A stretch of 64,000 bases of DNA, taken from Amycolatopsis orientalis DSM 43388 (GTDB lineage: Bacteria; Actinomycetota; Actinomycetes; Mycobacteriales; Pseudonocardiaceae). The stretch covers positions 21,159 to 85,158 of the forward strand of contig NZ_ASXG01000014.1 in assembly GCF_000411975.1 (NCBI RefSeq), given 5' to 3'. Position 1 is the first letter of the stretch, and each line of letters begins with the position of its first letter. The notes under the pieces were generated by a model, which saw only the letters and a program-made list of their open reading frames with translations, ran no database searches and was not told the origin of the DNA. This document shows positions 7,486 through 17,796 of the stretch, piece after piece. A program made the translations under genes and the position numbers.

Positions 7486-10400
7486 TGTGCCGCAGCCGAC
7501 GCGGTCCGGTGTCCGGCCGCGTCGGCGGTGCGCCCACCACCAACCGCGCGTTGGCGACAAACGCGCCGTCCGGCGACGCGAGGATCGGATCCAACGCCAA
7601 CGACCGCACCTCGGGGTTGTCCTCCGCGAGCGCCGCGACGCGCAACACCATGTCCTGCAGCGCCGCGAGGTCCGCAGGCTCGTCACCGCGATACCCCGTC
7701 AGCAACGGCGACGTACGCGGCTCGCGGATCAGCGTCGCCGCGTCGACGTCCGTCAACGGCACCGCCCGGTACGCGCGGTCGCCGAGCAGCGTGCTGACCA
7801 GCCCGGACAGTCCGAACGACACGAGCGTGCCGAACGACGGGTCGTCCTGGAGCCCGATAGCGCACGAAAGCCCCTTCGGCGCCATCTGTTGCACGTACAT
7901 GTCTTCGTCACCCGAAACGGCCCGCAGATCCCGGTACGCGACGCGTACGGACTCTTCGGACATCAGGTCAAGCCGTACGCCGGCGAAATCCGGCCGCCCG
8001 CGCAACCGCTCGTCGACCGCCTTCAACGTGACGGGATACCCAAGCTCCGCCGCCGCAGCCACAGCGTGGTCCTCGCTCGACGCCACCCGGAACGGCACCA
8101 CGTCCACGCCGTAACAGCTCAGCAGCCGCACCACGTCGTCGTCCGACAGCAGCGTCGAACTGCCGTCCTCCGGCAACAGCTCGCGCACGATCTCCTGCGC
8201 CTGCTCGACGTGCAGACCGCTGGGCCGTACCAACGTCCCCTGCGGCCGCTGCCGCCACGCCGCGTACCGCACCACGCGCGCCAACGCGTTCACCGCGCGC
8301 TCCGGACTCGAATACGACGGAATCGACCCACGCGTCGGCACGCCGTCGTCAGAAAGCACTGCCAGTTCGTCCGGCACGCCTTCCGCGGCGAGGAACGTCG
8401 AGACGATCGGCTTCGACTGCTTCATCTCCGACACTGCTTCGCGCAACGCTCGCGCGTACGCAGCTCCAGGAATCGCCACCGGCGGCGCGAACACTGCTAT
8501 CAACGCGTCGGTATCCGGCGAGTCCAACGCCTCGCGCACTGCCGTCGCGAACTCGTCCGGCCCGGCCTGCGGCCCGATGTCGACCGGATCGAACGCCAGC
8601 CGCAGCCCCTCCGCACGGGCGGTGTCGGCGGCCAGCAACCCGATCGCGCTGGAGTTCCCGACGATCCCGATCCGCGGCCCGGCCGGCAACGGCTGATGCG
8701 CGAACACGAGCGCCGTGTCGAACAGTTGCGCCAACGACTCGACCCGCACCACGCCGGCCTGCTCGAACAGCGCCTGCACACTGGCCTCGTCGACCTCCGC
8801 CGAAGTCGCCGCGAGCTGCGGCCGCACCGCATGCCGCCCCGACTTCACCGCGACGATCGGCTTCGACCGCGCCAGCCTGCGCGCCAGCCGCGCGAACTTC
8901 CGCGGGTTGCCGAACGACTCCAGATACAGCAGCACCAGGTCGGTGTCCGGATCGGTTTCCCAGTACTGCAGCAGGTCGTTGCCGGACACGTCCGCCCGGT
9001 TGCCCGCCGAGACGAACGTCGACAGCCCCAGCCCGCGCGACCCCGCGTCCGCCAGAATCGCCGTCCCGAGCGCACCGGACTGGCAGAAGAACCCCGTCCG
9101 CCCGCGTTTCGGCAGCCGCGGCGCCAGCGTCGCGTTGAGCCGGACGTCCTTCGCGGTGTTCAGCACGCCCAGCGCGTTCGGCCCGACCACCCGCATGCCG
9201 TGCGCCCGCGCCTCGCCGACCAGCCGCAGCTCGGCGTGCAACCCGAGCGGCCCCGACTCCGCGAACCCGCCGGACACGATCACCAGCGTCTTGACGCCCT
9301 TGGCCAAACAGGCGTCCAGCACGGACTCGACGGCCTCCGCCGGAACCGCCACCAACGCCAGGTCGACCGGGTCCGGAATGTCCAGCACGGACGGATACGC
9401 CCGCACCCCGCGAACCGACCGGTGCTCCGGGTTGACCGGATACACCGCCCCCGCGAAATCCGCCGCGAGCAGGTTCGCGAACGCGACGTGCCCGACCTTG
9501 GTGGGATCCGCGGAGGCCCCGATCACCGCCACGGTCGCCGGATGCAGCAGATTGTGCACACTCCGCGCCTCGGCCGCTTGCTCCCGCGATCGCGCGACCG
9601 CGAGCGATTCCTCGGTCGGGTCGATGTCGAACTCGAGATGCAGCACGCCTTCCTCGATCGCGCGGCTGACCTGATACCCCGCGTCGCGGAACACGCGCAC
9701 CATCGCCGCGTTCTCGCTCAGCACCTCGGCCACGAACCGCCGCAATCCGCACTCCGACGCCGCCGCGGCGAGGTGTTCGAGCAGGATCGACCCGAGCCCT
9801 CGCCCCTGATGCTTGTCGTCGACAACGAACGCAACCTCCGCCGACGGCCCGTGATCGAGCCGCTCGTACCGCCCCACGGCGACCACGTCGTCCCCGAGCA
9901 AGGCCACAAACGCGACCCGGTCGTGGTGGTCCACAGTGGAAAACCGCTCCAGATCCCGCGGTGGGATGCGCGGGTAGGCACCGAAGTACCGGAAATACCG
10001 GGTGCGGTCGGAAAGCCTGCTGTGCAAGGCGACGAGCCCGTCGGCGTCACTGGGCACGACGGGTCGCAAGTGGACAGTGCCGCCGTCGGAAAGGACTACG
10101 TCAGCTTCCCAGTCACGGGGGTAGTCATAGGGATCGCGCTTCCCGTCCGCGGCGGGATGCCCTGGGGCAGGCCCTTTCGCGGCTTCGCCAGCCGGTGCTT
10201 TGGTGCTGGCTGACTGGCTCGCCCCGTCGCTTCCGCCCGCTGCCGGATTCGCCGCCGCATCGCGTCCGGCCGCAGCAGAGTCGCCGGTTCCGAACTCGCT
10301 CGACATCGCATCGCCTCCCGCCGCAGGAAAGTCCTTCGCCGAAGCATCCCCTTGTGGAGCAGCACGTCCGCTCGCCTGGTTCGCCGCTGAAGCCTCGCCG

Positions 10401-11065
10401 GACGCACCGGACTCGCCACGCTGCGCTGGCGAGCCGCTTTCTCCGCGCCTGGCAGCCGATCCGGACGAAGCACCGCCGATCTGCGGAGTTCTGGCCCCTC
10501 CTTCCGGGCGACTGGTGTCGCGGCCGGGATGCGGAGCCGCTGAAACCTCGCCGGATGCATGCGTCTCACCGCCCCACGCTAGCCCGGCTGACGAGCCGCT
10601 TTCGCCGCGCCGGGCAGCCGAAGCAGCCGATCCGGAGGAAACGCCGCCAGGCTCCGGATTTCCTGCCGCACCCGTCCCTCCTTCGGGGCGACTGGTGGCG
10701 CGGCCGGGATTCGGAGAGTCGGGTCCGCCGGGCGCGCCCGTGCTGCTGGCGTCGAGAATGGGACTGCCCGCGCCGGGCCTAGCGAGGCCGGACTCGCCGG
10801 TGCCGGGGCTGAGCTTGCCGGGGCCGGACTCACCGGTCCCAGAGCTGCCGGTGCCGGACTCAGCGGCGCCAGAGCTGCCTGCGCCAGAGCTGCCGGTGCC
10901 GAGGCCAGGGGTGCCCGTGCCCGGGACGCCCACGCCGGGCCCACCCATGCCGGAGCCGCCCACGCCAGGCCCACCCCTGCCGGGGTCGCCCGCGCCGGAC
11001 TTGCCAGTGCCGGAGTCTCCGGTGCCGAGGTCGCCGGCGCCGGGATGGCGAGGTCGGTCGGGCAT
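7469..11065 (-). CDS. GNAT domain fused to NDP-forming acyl-CoA synthetase-like domains (Pat-type protein acyltransferase), long low-complexity N-terminus
   Basis: 1198 residues from ATG 11065. Residues ~1-310 are Gly/Ser/Pro/Ala-rich low complexity (MPDRPRHPGAGDLGTGDSG onward). From ~312 (YDYPRDWEADVV) comes a GNAT domain with acetyl-CoA loop KHQGRGLGSILLEHL. Residues ~500-960 form CoA-binding and ligase-like domains (VAVIGASADPTKVGH, FCQSGALGTAI). Residues ~990-1198 form an ATP-grasp domain. The order GNAT then synthetase is that of actinobacterial Pat enzymes that acylate lysines of acyl-CoA synthetases. The SHTG phosphohistidine motif of active NDP-forming synthetases is not seen (AATSAEVDEA occupies that region), consistent with a regulatory role. 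It starts two bases after the acuC deacetylase stop. An internal start closer to residue 310 cannot be excluded. Confidence 0.85.
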   Translation of the reverse strand: MPDRPRHPGAGDLGTGDSGTGKSGAGDPGRGGPGVGGSGMGGPGVGVPGTGTPGLGTGSSGAGSSGAAESGTGSSGTGESGPGKLSPGTGESGLARPGAGSPILDASSTGAPGGPDSPNPGRATSRPEGGTGAAGNPEPGGVSSGSAASAARRGESGSSAGLAWGGETHASGEVSAAPHPGRDTSRPEGGARTPQIGGASSGSAARRGESGSPAQRGESGASGEASAANQASGRAAPQGDASAKDFPAAGGDAMSSEFGTGDSAAAGRDAAANPAAGGSDGASQSASTKAPAGEAAKGPAPGHPAADGKRDPYDYPRDWEADVVLSDGGTVHLRPVVPSDADGLVALHSRLSDRTRYFRYFGAYPRIPPRDLERFSTVDHHDRVAFVALLGDDVVAVGRYERLDHGPSAEVAFVVDDKHQGRGLGSILLEHLAAAASECGLRRFVAEVLSENAAMVRVFRDAGYQVSRAIEEGVLHLEFDIDPTEESLAVARSREQAAEARSVHNLLHPATVAVIGASADPTKVGHVAFANLLAADFAGAVYPVNPEHRSVRGVRAYPSVLDIPDPVDLALVAVPAEAVESVLDACLAKGVKTLVIVSGGFAESGPLGLHAELRLVGEARAHGMRVVGPNALGVLNTAKDVRLNATLAPRLPKRGRTGFFCQSGALGTAILADAGSRGLGLSTFVSAGNRADVSGNDLLQYWETDPDTDLVLLYLESFGNPRKFARLARRLARSKPIVAVKSGRHAVRPQLAATSAEVDEASVQALFEQAGVVRVESLAQLFDTALVFAHQPLPAGPRIGIVGNSSAIGLLAADTARAEGLRLAFDPVDIGPQAGPDEFATAVREALDSPDTDALIAVFAPPVAIPGAAYARALREAVSEMKQSKPIVSTFLAAEGVPDELAVLSDDGVPTRGSIPSYSSPERAVNALARVVRYAAWRQRPQGTLVRPSGLHVEQAQEIVRELLPEDGSSTLLSDDDVVRLLSCYGVDVVPFRVASSEDHAVAAAAELGYPVTLKAVDERLRGRPDFAGVRLDLMSEESVRVAYRDLRAVSGDEDMYVQQMAPKGLSCAIGLQDDPSFGTLVSFGLSGLVSTLLGDRAYRAVPLTDVDAATLIREPRTSPLLTGYRGDEPADLAALQDMVLRVAALAEDNPEVRSLALDPILASPDGAFVANARLVVGAPPTRPDTGPRRLRHITPMD
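10180..11060 (-). repeat. Gly/Ser/Pro-rich low-complexity coding repeat
   Basis: On the minus strand this stretch encodes imperfect GxG, SGTG and GPG units. In the DNA it appears as many copies of short GCCGGxxCCGGAC-like words, densest at 10780-11060. Further in, two degenerate longer copies share RPEGG...GGxSSGSA...RRGESGS (around 10450-10720). The region is open throughout in the frame of the acyltransferase and ends where the conserved GNAT domain begins. Confidence 0.75.
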
Positions 11066-11067
11066 GG

Positions 11068-12240
11068 TCAGTCCCTCGGATCGTCCGGGTCGAGGCCGTG
11101 CAGCGGGAAGATCGCGCGGCGGGTGTCGCGGATCGCGACGTCCACCGGGTCGTCCGCGTCGTCGCCCCACGGCTTGAAGGCGGTGTCCTTGCCGTCGGTC
11201 ATCGCGGCGGGGAGGTCGGCGGCCGGGGCGGCGCGCTGGACCGTCGAGACCCAGCCGGCCGGCAGCGGCGTTTCCGGCGGGACGTCGCGGTCCAGCACGG
11301 TCGCCATCAGGTGCGTCCACGAGCGCGGCACCACGCGGATCAGCTGGTATCCCCCGCCTCCGACCGCCAGCCAGCGGCCGTCCGCGTAGCGCTCGGCCAG
11401 GTCGCGCAGCGTGGAGTAGATGGTGCGGTGCCCGTCGACCGACAGGGACAGGTCCGCCATCGGGTCTTCCTCGTGCGAATCGACCCCGCACTGGGTGACG
11501 AGCAGCTGCGGCCGGAACTCCTGCAGCACAGCGGGAACCACCGCGTCGAACGCCCGCAGCCACCCCGGGTCCCTGGTGTGCGGCGGCAGCGGGACGTTCA
11601 CCGCCGTGCCGGCTGCCTTGCCCTTCCCGATTTCGGCGGAGTAGCCGGTGCCGGGCCAGAGCGTGAACGGGTGCTGGTGCATGGAGACGGTTAGCACGCG
11701 CGGATCGTCGTAAAACGCGGCTTGGACGCCGTCACCGTGATGCACGTCGGTGTCGACGTACGCGATGCGGTCGAAGCCGTGGTCGAGCAGCCACGAGATG
11801 GCGATCGCGCAGTCGTTGTAGATGCAGAAACCGGAGGCGTGGTCCCGCATCGCGTGGTGCAGCCCGCCCGCGATGTTGACCGCCCGCCGCGCCTCGCCGT
11901 CCGCGATCTTGCGCGCGGCGAGCAGCGTCGAGCCGACGACCAGCGCGGTCGCGTCGTGCATTCCGGCGAACACGGGGTTGTCGTCGGTCCCGAGCCCGTG
12001 CCCGACGTCCCACCCGACATTCGGCGCTTCCCGCACCGCGGCCAGGTACTCGGGAGCGTGCACGCGCAGCAGTTCCTCGTCGCCCGCGGCGGTGGGCACG
12101 AGCAGTTCGACCCCTTCGAGCACGCCCAGCTCAGTGGCGAGCCGCACGGTGAGGTCGAGCCGGACGGGGTTGAACGGATGCTGCCCGCCCAGGTCGTACT
12201 TCAGCAGCGACGAATCCCAGACAACTGCAGGCGACCACAT
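11068..12240 (-). CDS. acuC: Histone-deacetylase-family protein AcuC
   Basis: 390 residues starting MWSPAVVWDSSLLKYD at ATG 12240; upstream in-frame sequence is repeat-rich and not conserved. All class I deacetylase zinc and charge-relay positions are visible: GGLHHAMRDHASGFCIYND, DTDVHHGDGVQ, CGVDSHEEDPMADL and GGGGYQ. AcuC enzymes remove acetyl groups from lysines, notably to reactivate acetyl-CoA synthetase. The downstream gene, two bases away on the same strand, is a GNAT-synthetase acyltransferase, so the pair probably forms an opposing acetylation/deacetylation switch. Confidence 0.92.
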   Translation of the reverse strand: MWSPAVVWDSSLLKYDLGGQHPFNPVRLDLTVRLATELGVLEGVELLVPTAAGDEELLRVHAPEYLAAVREAPNVGWDVGHGLGTDDNPVFAGMHDATALVVGSTLLAARKIADGEARRAVNIAGGLHHAMRDHASGFCIYNDCAIAISWLLDHGFDRIAYVDTDVHHGDGVQAAFYDDPRVLTVSMHQHPFTLWPGTGYSAEIGKGKAAGTAVNVPLPPHTRDPGWLRAFDAVVPAVLQEFRPQLLVTQCGVDSHEEDPMADLSLSVDGHRTIYSTLRDLAERYADGRWLAVGGGGYQLIRVVPRSWTHLMATVLDRDVPPETPLPAGWVSTVQRAAPAADLPAAMTDGKDTAFKPWGDDADDPVDVAIRDTRRAIFPLHGLDPDDPRD

Positions 12241-12264
12241 GCACCGCACTGTACTTCCCCGTCG

Positions 12265-12455
12265 CGCCCGGAGCCGGGTTTCCGCCGGGGCGCGACTCAG
12301 CCGCCGCCACTTCCCCGCTGCGTCCCGAGCCGGGTTCCGCGGCGAGGAGTCACTCAGCCGCGGTCCCCCGCCCGGCTCCACAGCGTGAAGTCACTCAGCA
12401 ACACGCTCCCTCAATCGTCACGGCCGAGCCCGGCTCCACCGCGGGAGGCGGGCTC
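12265..12455. repeat. Degenerate ~56-bp intergenic repeats between acuC and the DJ-1-like gene
   Basis: GAGCCGGGTT recurs at 12271 and 12327, and CCCGGCTCCAC at about 12371 and 12429. A CTCAGC word follows at 12296, 12353 and 12394. The spacing is mostly 56-58 bases with one shorter unit. It fills the promoter region of acuC and the end of the DJ-1-like gene. No protein is supported. Confidence 0.55.
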
Positions 12456-13158
12456 AACCGCGCGTCCAGACGACGCCGCGCGCCTCGTACTCGAGCATCT
12501 CCTCCAGCCCGGCCGCCGCGTCGGAGCCGAGTTCCCGTTTCACCAGCCACAAGGCCAGGTCGAGGCCGCTCGTGATGCCGCCCGAGGTGACCACGTCGCC
12601 GTCGTCGACCACGCGCGCCTTCTTGAGCACTCCGCCCTGCTGGGCGAGCGTGTCGGTCGCGCCGTGGTGCGTCGTGCACGGACGTCCGCGCACCAATCCG
12701 GCTGCGCCGAGCAACAGCGTGCCCGTGCACAGCGACGCCAGGGTCAGTCCTTTGCGCGGCGCGGCGGCAAGGGCATCCGGCAGGACCTTGCGGTCGATCT
12801 CCGCCCAGATCCCCGGTCCCTTCCGCCTCCGGTAACCGCCGCCCGGCACGACGATGATGTCGGCGTCCTGGGGCGACCAGCCGCGTTCGACCTCCACCTT
12901 CGTCCCGTACGCCGCGCGTACCACGCCCGGGCCGTCCACTCGCACGTACGAAACTTCGGTACCGCGCTTCGCGTGCATACCCGCCGCGGAGAACACCTCG
13001 TACGGACCGGCGAAGTCCTGCTCCTCGACACCGTCGAACAACACGACCTGAACCCGCAACGGCCGCCGCACCGTCGAAGCGCCGGTCGTCGCCGAAGCCT
13101 CAGCCGGTATCGCCGCCGCCATCGCCGCTGACCCGCGCAGGAATGTTCTTCGCTCCAT
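12454..13158 (-). CDS. DJ-1/PfpI family protein with Tat-type signal
   Basis: 234 residues from ATG 13158. The N-terminus MERRTFLRGSAAMAAAIPAE has the twin-arginine pattern (RRTFLRG) followed by a hydrophobic stretch, so export is likely. The mature part is a DJ-1/PfpI (GATase1-like) fold: VVLFDGVEEQDFAGPYEV, VVPGGGY, and the nucleophile elbow LASLCTGTLLL with the expected Cys, then HHGATD. Related proteins include isonitrile hydratases and the GlxA sensor domain. No HTH is fused, so an enzymatic role is more likely than regulation. The substrate is unknown. It lies 71 bases after the rhodanese gene on the same strand. Confidence 0.82.
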   Translation of the reverse strand: MERRTFLRGSAAMAAAIPAEASATTGASTVRRPLRVQVVLFDGVEEQDFAGPYEVFSAAGMHAKRGTEVSYVRVDGPGVVRAAYGTKVEVERGWSPQDADIIVVPGGGYRRRKGPGIWAEIDRKVLPDALAAAPRKGLTLASLCTGTLLLGAAGLVRGRPCTTHHGATDTLAQQGGVLKKARVVDDGDVVTSGGITSGLDLALWLVKRELGSDAAAGLEEMLEYEARGVVWTRG

Positions 13159-13229
13159 GAAAGCCGCCTCTCGCCTGGAAAGCCTTCCGGACGAGAAGTC
13201 GGCGCACAGCGCGGAAAGTTCCGGCGACG

Positions 13230-14069
13230 TCAGCCGCGCTCGGGACCAGTCGCCGCGGGACGCTCCGGATCGCGCGACCAATGCGACCACGACCCCGCGT
13301 ACAGCGCGGCGGGCTCCGGATGCCCGGCGACCTCCAGCGCGAGCACCACCGACGACGCCGTGACTCCCGAACCGCAGTAGGCGCCGACCGGAACCCCGTC
13401 GGTCAAGCCCAGCGACGCGAACCGCGCGGCGAGCTCGGCCGGCGACTTCCAGCGCCCGTCCGCACCAGCGTGCTCGGACGACGGCGCGCTGACCGCACCG
13501 GGGATGTGCCCGGCCCGCGGGTCGACCGGCTCGGTCTCGCCGGTGTAGCGGGCGTGCGCGCGAGCGTCGAACAGCACGCCTTCGCGCGCGAGCGCCGCCG
13601 CGTCGTCCGCCGACAGGACCGGCATCGCGCCCGGACGGACCTCGACGTCGCCCGGCTCCGGCGAAGGCACTTCGGCCGTCACTTCCCGCCCCTCGGCCAG
13701 CCACGCAGCGTAACCGCCGTCGAGCACCGCGACCTCCGAATGGCCGCCCCAGCGCAGCAGCCACCAGGCGCGCGCGGCCACCGAACCGTCGGCGTCGTCG
13801 TAGACGACCACCGGACGCCCGGCCCGGACCCCGGCTTTCCGCAGCTCACGCTGCAGCACGGCCGGGTCGGGCAGCGGGTGGCGGCCGCCCTCGCCGGGCG
13901 GCGCGGCCAGCGCCGTGTCGAGGTCGACGAACACCGCTCCCGGCAGGTGTCCCTCCTGGTAGGACTCCGCCGCGGGCGGTCCGCCGAGCCGCCAGCGGAC
14001 GTCCAGCACCGCTGGACGGTCCCGGTCGGTCAGCGCGGCGAGCTCAGCGGGCGAGATCAACGGTCGCAT
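13230..14069 (-). CDS. Two-domain rhodanese-type sulfurtransferase
   Basis: 279 residues from ATG 14069 ([13 protein letters not shown]). Two rhodanese domains are visible. The N-terminal one carries [11 protein letters not shown] at the active loop and so lacks the Cys. The C-terminal one has YCGSGVTA with the catalytic Cys at about residue 230. This arrangement is that of thiosulfate or 3-mercaptopyruvate sulfurtransferases. A start 12 codons upstream is possible but lies in unconserved sequence. The gene is divergent from ideR, sharing a ~135-base promoter region. Confidence 0.88.
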   Translation of the reverse strand: MRPLISPAELAALTDRDRPAVLDVRWRLGGPPAAESYQEGHLPGAVFVDLDTALAAPPGEGGRHPLPDPAVLQRELRKAGVRAGRPVVVYDDADGSVAARAWWLLRWGGHSEVAVLDGGYAAWLAEGREVTAEVPSPEPGDVEVRPGAMPVLSADDAAALAREGVLFDARAHARYTGETEPVDPRAGHIPGAVSAPSSEHAGADGRWKSPAELAARFASLGLTDGVPVGAYCGSGVTASSVVLALEVAGHPEPAALYAGSWSHWSRDPERPAATGPERG

Positions 14070-14205
14070 GCCCCCATCCTGCAGGTCCGGACGCGGTTCG
14101 CGCACCAGGGCAGGACTTTTCGCCGCCGCCGGGTCGTTACGCCGAGGCGAGCCGTCGCTGTCGGGGCCAACGACTACGATGAGCTACGCGGACGAAGGGG
14201 ACAGC

Positions 14206-14897
14206 GTGAACGATCTCATCGACACCACCGAGATGTACCTGCGTACCATCTACGAGCTCGAAGAGGAAGGGGTCGTCCCGCTGCGGGCCCGGATCGCCGA
14301 GCGGCTGCAGCAGAGCGGCCCCACCGTGAGCCAGACCGTGGCCCGGATGGAGCGCGACGGCCTGGTCGTCGTCGCGGACGACCGGCATCTGCAGCTCACC
14401 GACCACGGCCACGACCTCGCCGTCGCGGTCATGCGCAAGCACCGGCTCGCCGAGCGCCTCCTCGTCGACGTCATCGGCCTCGAGTGGGAGCACGTGCACA
14501 ACGAGGCGTGCCGCTGGGAGCACGTGATGAGCGAGGCCGTCGAGCGCAAGCTGGTGAAGCTGCTCGACCACCCGACCACGTCGCCGTACGGCAACCCGAT
14601 CCCCGGCCTCGACAAGCTCGGCGACGGCGATCCCGCGCCGCGCGCCGAGGACGGCCTGGTGCGTCTCGACGAGTTCGCCCGCACCGGCGGCGGCGAGGTC
14701 GAGATCCGCCGCATCGCCGAGCACGTGCAGCTCGACGAGTCGCTGCTCACCGAGCTGCGTACGGTCGGCATCGTGCCCGGCGGCCTCGTCACCGTCGGCA
14801 AGGCCGCGGGCGGCAGCGCCACCGTCGAGGTCAAGGGCACCGAGAGCACGGCGCAGGTCTCCACCGCGGCGCTGCACGCCGTGCTGGCGCTCGCCAA

Positions 14898-14901
<4 letters not shown>
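14206..14901 (+). CDS. ideR: Iron-dependent repressor IdeR (DtxR family)
   Basis: 231 residues from GTG 14206 ([20 protein letters not shown]), with a purine-rich site (GAAGGGGA) upstream. ATG 14179 would add nine residues. With the GTG start, metal ligands fall at the positions known in DtxR/IdeR: Met10, His79, Glu83, His98, Cys102, Glu105, His106, and Glu172/Gln175 from the SH3-like domain side. The order is winged helix ([16 protein letters not shown]), dimerisation helices, linker, then SH3-like C-terminus. Fe(II)-loaded IdeR represses iron uptake. The stop overlaps galK (GTGA), so the two are translationally coupled. Confidence 0.95.
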
Positions 14902-16082
<1,181 letters not shown>

Positions 16083-16172
16083 TTTCCGGAGCAACCCCCG
16101 GAGGGTCCGTCGCGTCGCAGTGAGGGGAGACTGTGCCGCAGAGTCGCCACCCCTCAGCAGAAAGGCCTTGAC

Positions 16173-17153
16173 GTGACGGACCAGCAGAGCCCCCTGAAAC
16201 TTGTCGTGACGGGCGGCGCGGGGTACGTGGGCAGCGTGTGCGCCGCCCGCCTCATCGAAGCGGGTCACCAGGTCACCGTCGTGGACGACCTGTCGACCGG
16301 GCACGCGGACGCGGTGCACCCGCAGGCGCGCTTCGTCGAGGGCGACGCCGCCGAGGTCGCCGCGGACCTTCTCGGCGAGGGCTTCGACGGCGTGCTGCAC
16401 TTCGCGGCGAAGTCGCTGGTGGGCGAGTCGATGGCCGACCCGGCGAAGTACTGGGAAGGCAACGTGGTGACCTCGCTGCGGCTGCTGGAGGCGATGAAGA
16501 AGCACGGCACGCCGCGCCTGGTGTTCTCCTCCACCGCGGCGACGTACGGCGAGCCCGACGTGTCGCCGATCCCGGAAACGGCCCCGACGCAGCCGACCAA
16601 CACCTACGGCGCGTCGAAGCTCGCCATCGACCACGCGATCACCAGCTTCGCCCGCGCCCACGGCCTCGCCGCGGTCAGCCTGCGGTACTTCAACGTGGCC
16701 GGCGCCTACGGCGCGTTCGGCGAACGGCACACCACCGAAACCCATCTCATCCCTCTCGTCCTCCAGGTCGCCACCGGCGACCGCGAACACATCTCCATCT
16801 ACGGCGACGACTACCCGACGCCGGACAAAACGGCCGTCCGCGACTACATCCACGTGGTCGACCTCGCCGACGCTCACCTCCTCGCCCTGCGCCACGCCGC
16901 CGCCGGCGAGCACCGCATCTACAACCTCGGCAGCGGCACCGGGTTCTCGGTGCTGGAGGTCGTGGAAGCCTGCCGCCGGGTCACCGGGCACCCGATCCCC
17001 GCCGTGGTGGCCCCGCGCCGCGCCGGCGACCCGTCGGTGCTCGTGGCGTCGAGCGACAAGGCCCACGGCGAACTCGGGTGGACGCCCAAGCTGACCGACC
17101 TCGACGGGATCGTGTCGGACGCTTGGCAGTTCACCCGGTCGCGTCGTTCCTGA
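16173..17153 (+). CDS. galE: UDP-glucose 4-epimerase
   Basis: 326 residues from GTG 16173. It is an extended SDR with NAD loop [17 protein letters not shown], catalytic Ser/Thr in FSSTAATYG, and Tyr/Lys in NTYGASK. It also has [10 protein letters not shown], and [11 protein letters not shown] typical of GalE. It interconverts UDP-galactose and UDP-glucose, supplying galactose for cell-wall polymers and completing galactose catabolism with GalK. A GC-rich hairpin follows the stop and probably ends transcription. Confidence 0.93.
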   Translation: MTDQQSPLKLVVTGGAGYVGSVCAARLIEAGHQVTVVDDLSTGHADAVHPQARFVEGDAAEVAADLLGEGFDGVLHFAAKSLVGESMADPAKYWEGNVVTSLRLLEAMKKHGTPRLVFSSTAATYGEPDVSPIPETAPTQPTNTYGASKLAIDHAITSFARAHGLAAVSLRYFNVAGAYGAFGERHTTETHLIPLVLQVATGDREHISIYGDDYPTPDKTAVRDYIHVVDLADAHLLALRHAAAGEHRIYNLGSGTGFSVLEVVEACRRVTGHPIPAVVAPRRAGDPSVLVASSDKAHGELGWTPKLTDLDGIVSDAWQFTRSRRS

Positions 17154-17167
17154 TCGCGGCTCCGAAC

Positions 17168-17199
17168 GGGGCGGGGATCCGGCTGGACTCCCCCGCCCC
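17168..17199 (+). terminator. Hairpin downstream of galE
   Basis: GGGGCGGGG (17168-17176) pairs with CCCCGCCCC (17191-17199) across a 14-base loop, 15 bases after the galE stop. There is no T-run, so it is a candidate terminator of the actinobacterial GC-hairpin kind. Confidence 0.5.
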
Positions 17200-17299
17200 G
17201 GTCTCGTCACGGCGAGCGGCCAAGGCACTCCGACGCCAGGACTCACCAGCTCGACGTGGAGGCGGACGACTCGGACTTGCCCAGCGGACGGCGTACCCC

Positions 17300-17775
17300 G
17301 CTCGGGCCCGCCCGCTGCCCCGCCACTCCGGCTCAAGCCACCGCCGTGCCTGGCTTCGCTCGAGAACCCGACCCCGTCACTACGGCCAGGAACCGCTTCC
17401 GCCGGGCGCTTGGCCTCGTCCCGCCGAGGCCCGTCCGCGCCGTCTGTCCTTCCGATCGAGAATCCCCGGCCCGGCACCACGAACAAGAGCTACTTGGGCC
17501 CGGGCTCACGGACTCCGTTCCAGCAAAGGCCCGTCCGCGCCGGCAGCTCTTCCGCTCCGGAGCCACGACCCGGCACCACGCCAGGAACCACTCTCGCCCG
17601 AGCGCATCGCCTCCAACTCCACCAAGACCCGTCCGCGCCATCAGTCCTTCCGCTCCGGAGCCACGACCCGGCACCACGGCCAGGGCGCGCTGGCTCCGTT
17701 CGCTAGGACCCACCCACGCTGCCCGTCCTGCCGACCGGAAACCCGGGGCTCATCACCCGCCGCCCAGGAACGGAA
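17300..17775. repeat. Degenerate ~100-bp tandem array, no gene
   Basis: The word AGGCCCGTCCGCGCC starts at 17427 and 17527, and AGACCCGTCCGCGCC at 17625, spacing 100 and 98 bases. Each is followed by a TCCTTCCG- or TCTTCCG-type word and then by a CCCGGCACCACG block. Weaker copies precede (around 17300-17400, with ACCCCGTCACTACGGCCAGG) and follow (around 17720-17760). The whole 643-base gap between galE and the DUF4192 gene shows no coding sequence I can support. Confidence 0.75.
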
Positions 17776-17796
17776 GCACCGTCAAGCCCGGCCGTC

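Noticed and set aside
11066..11563. In-frame upstream extension of the acyltransferase through acuC
   Set aside because: It lies antisense-frame within conserved acuC codons; the ATG at 11065 immediately follows the acuC stop.
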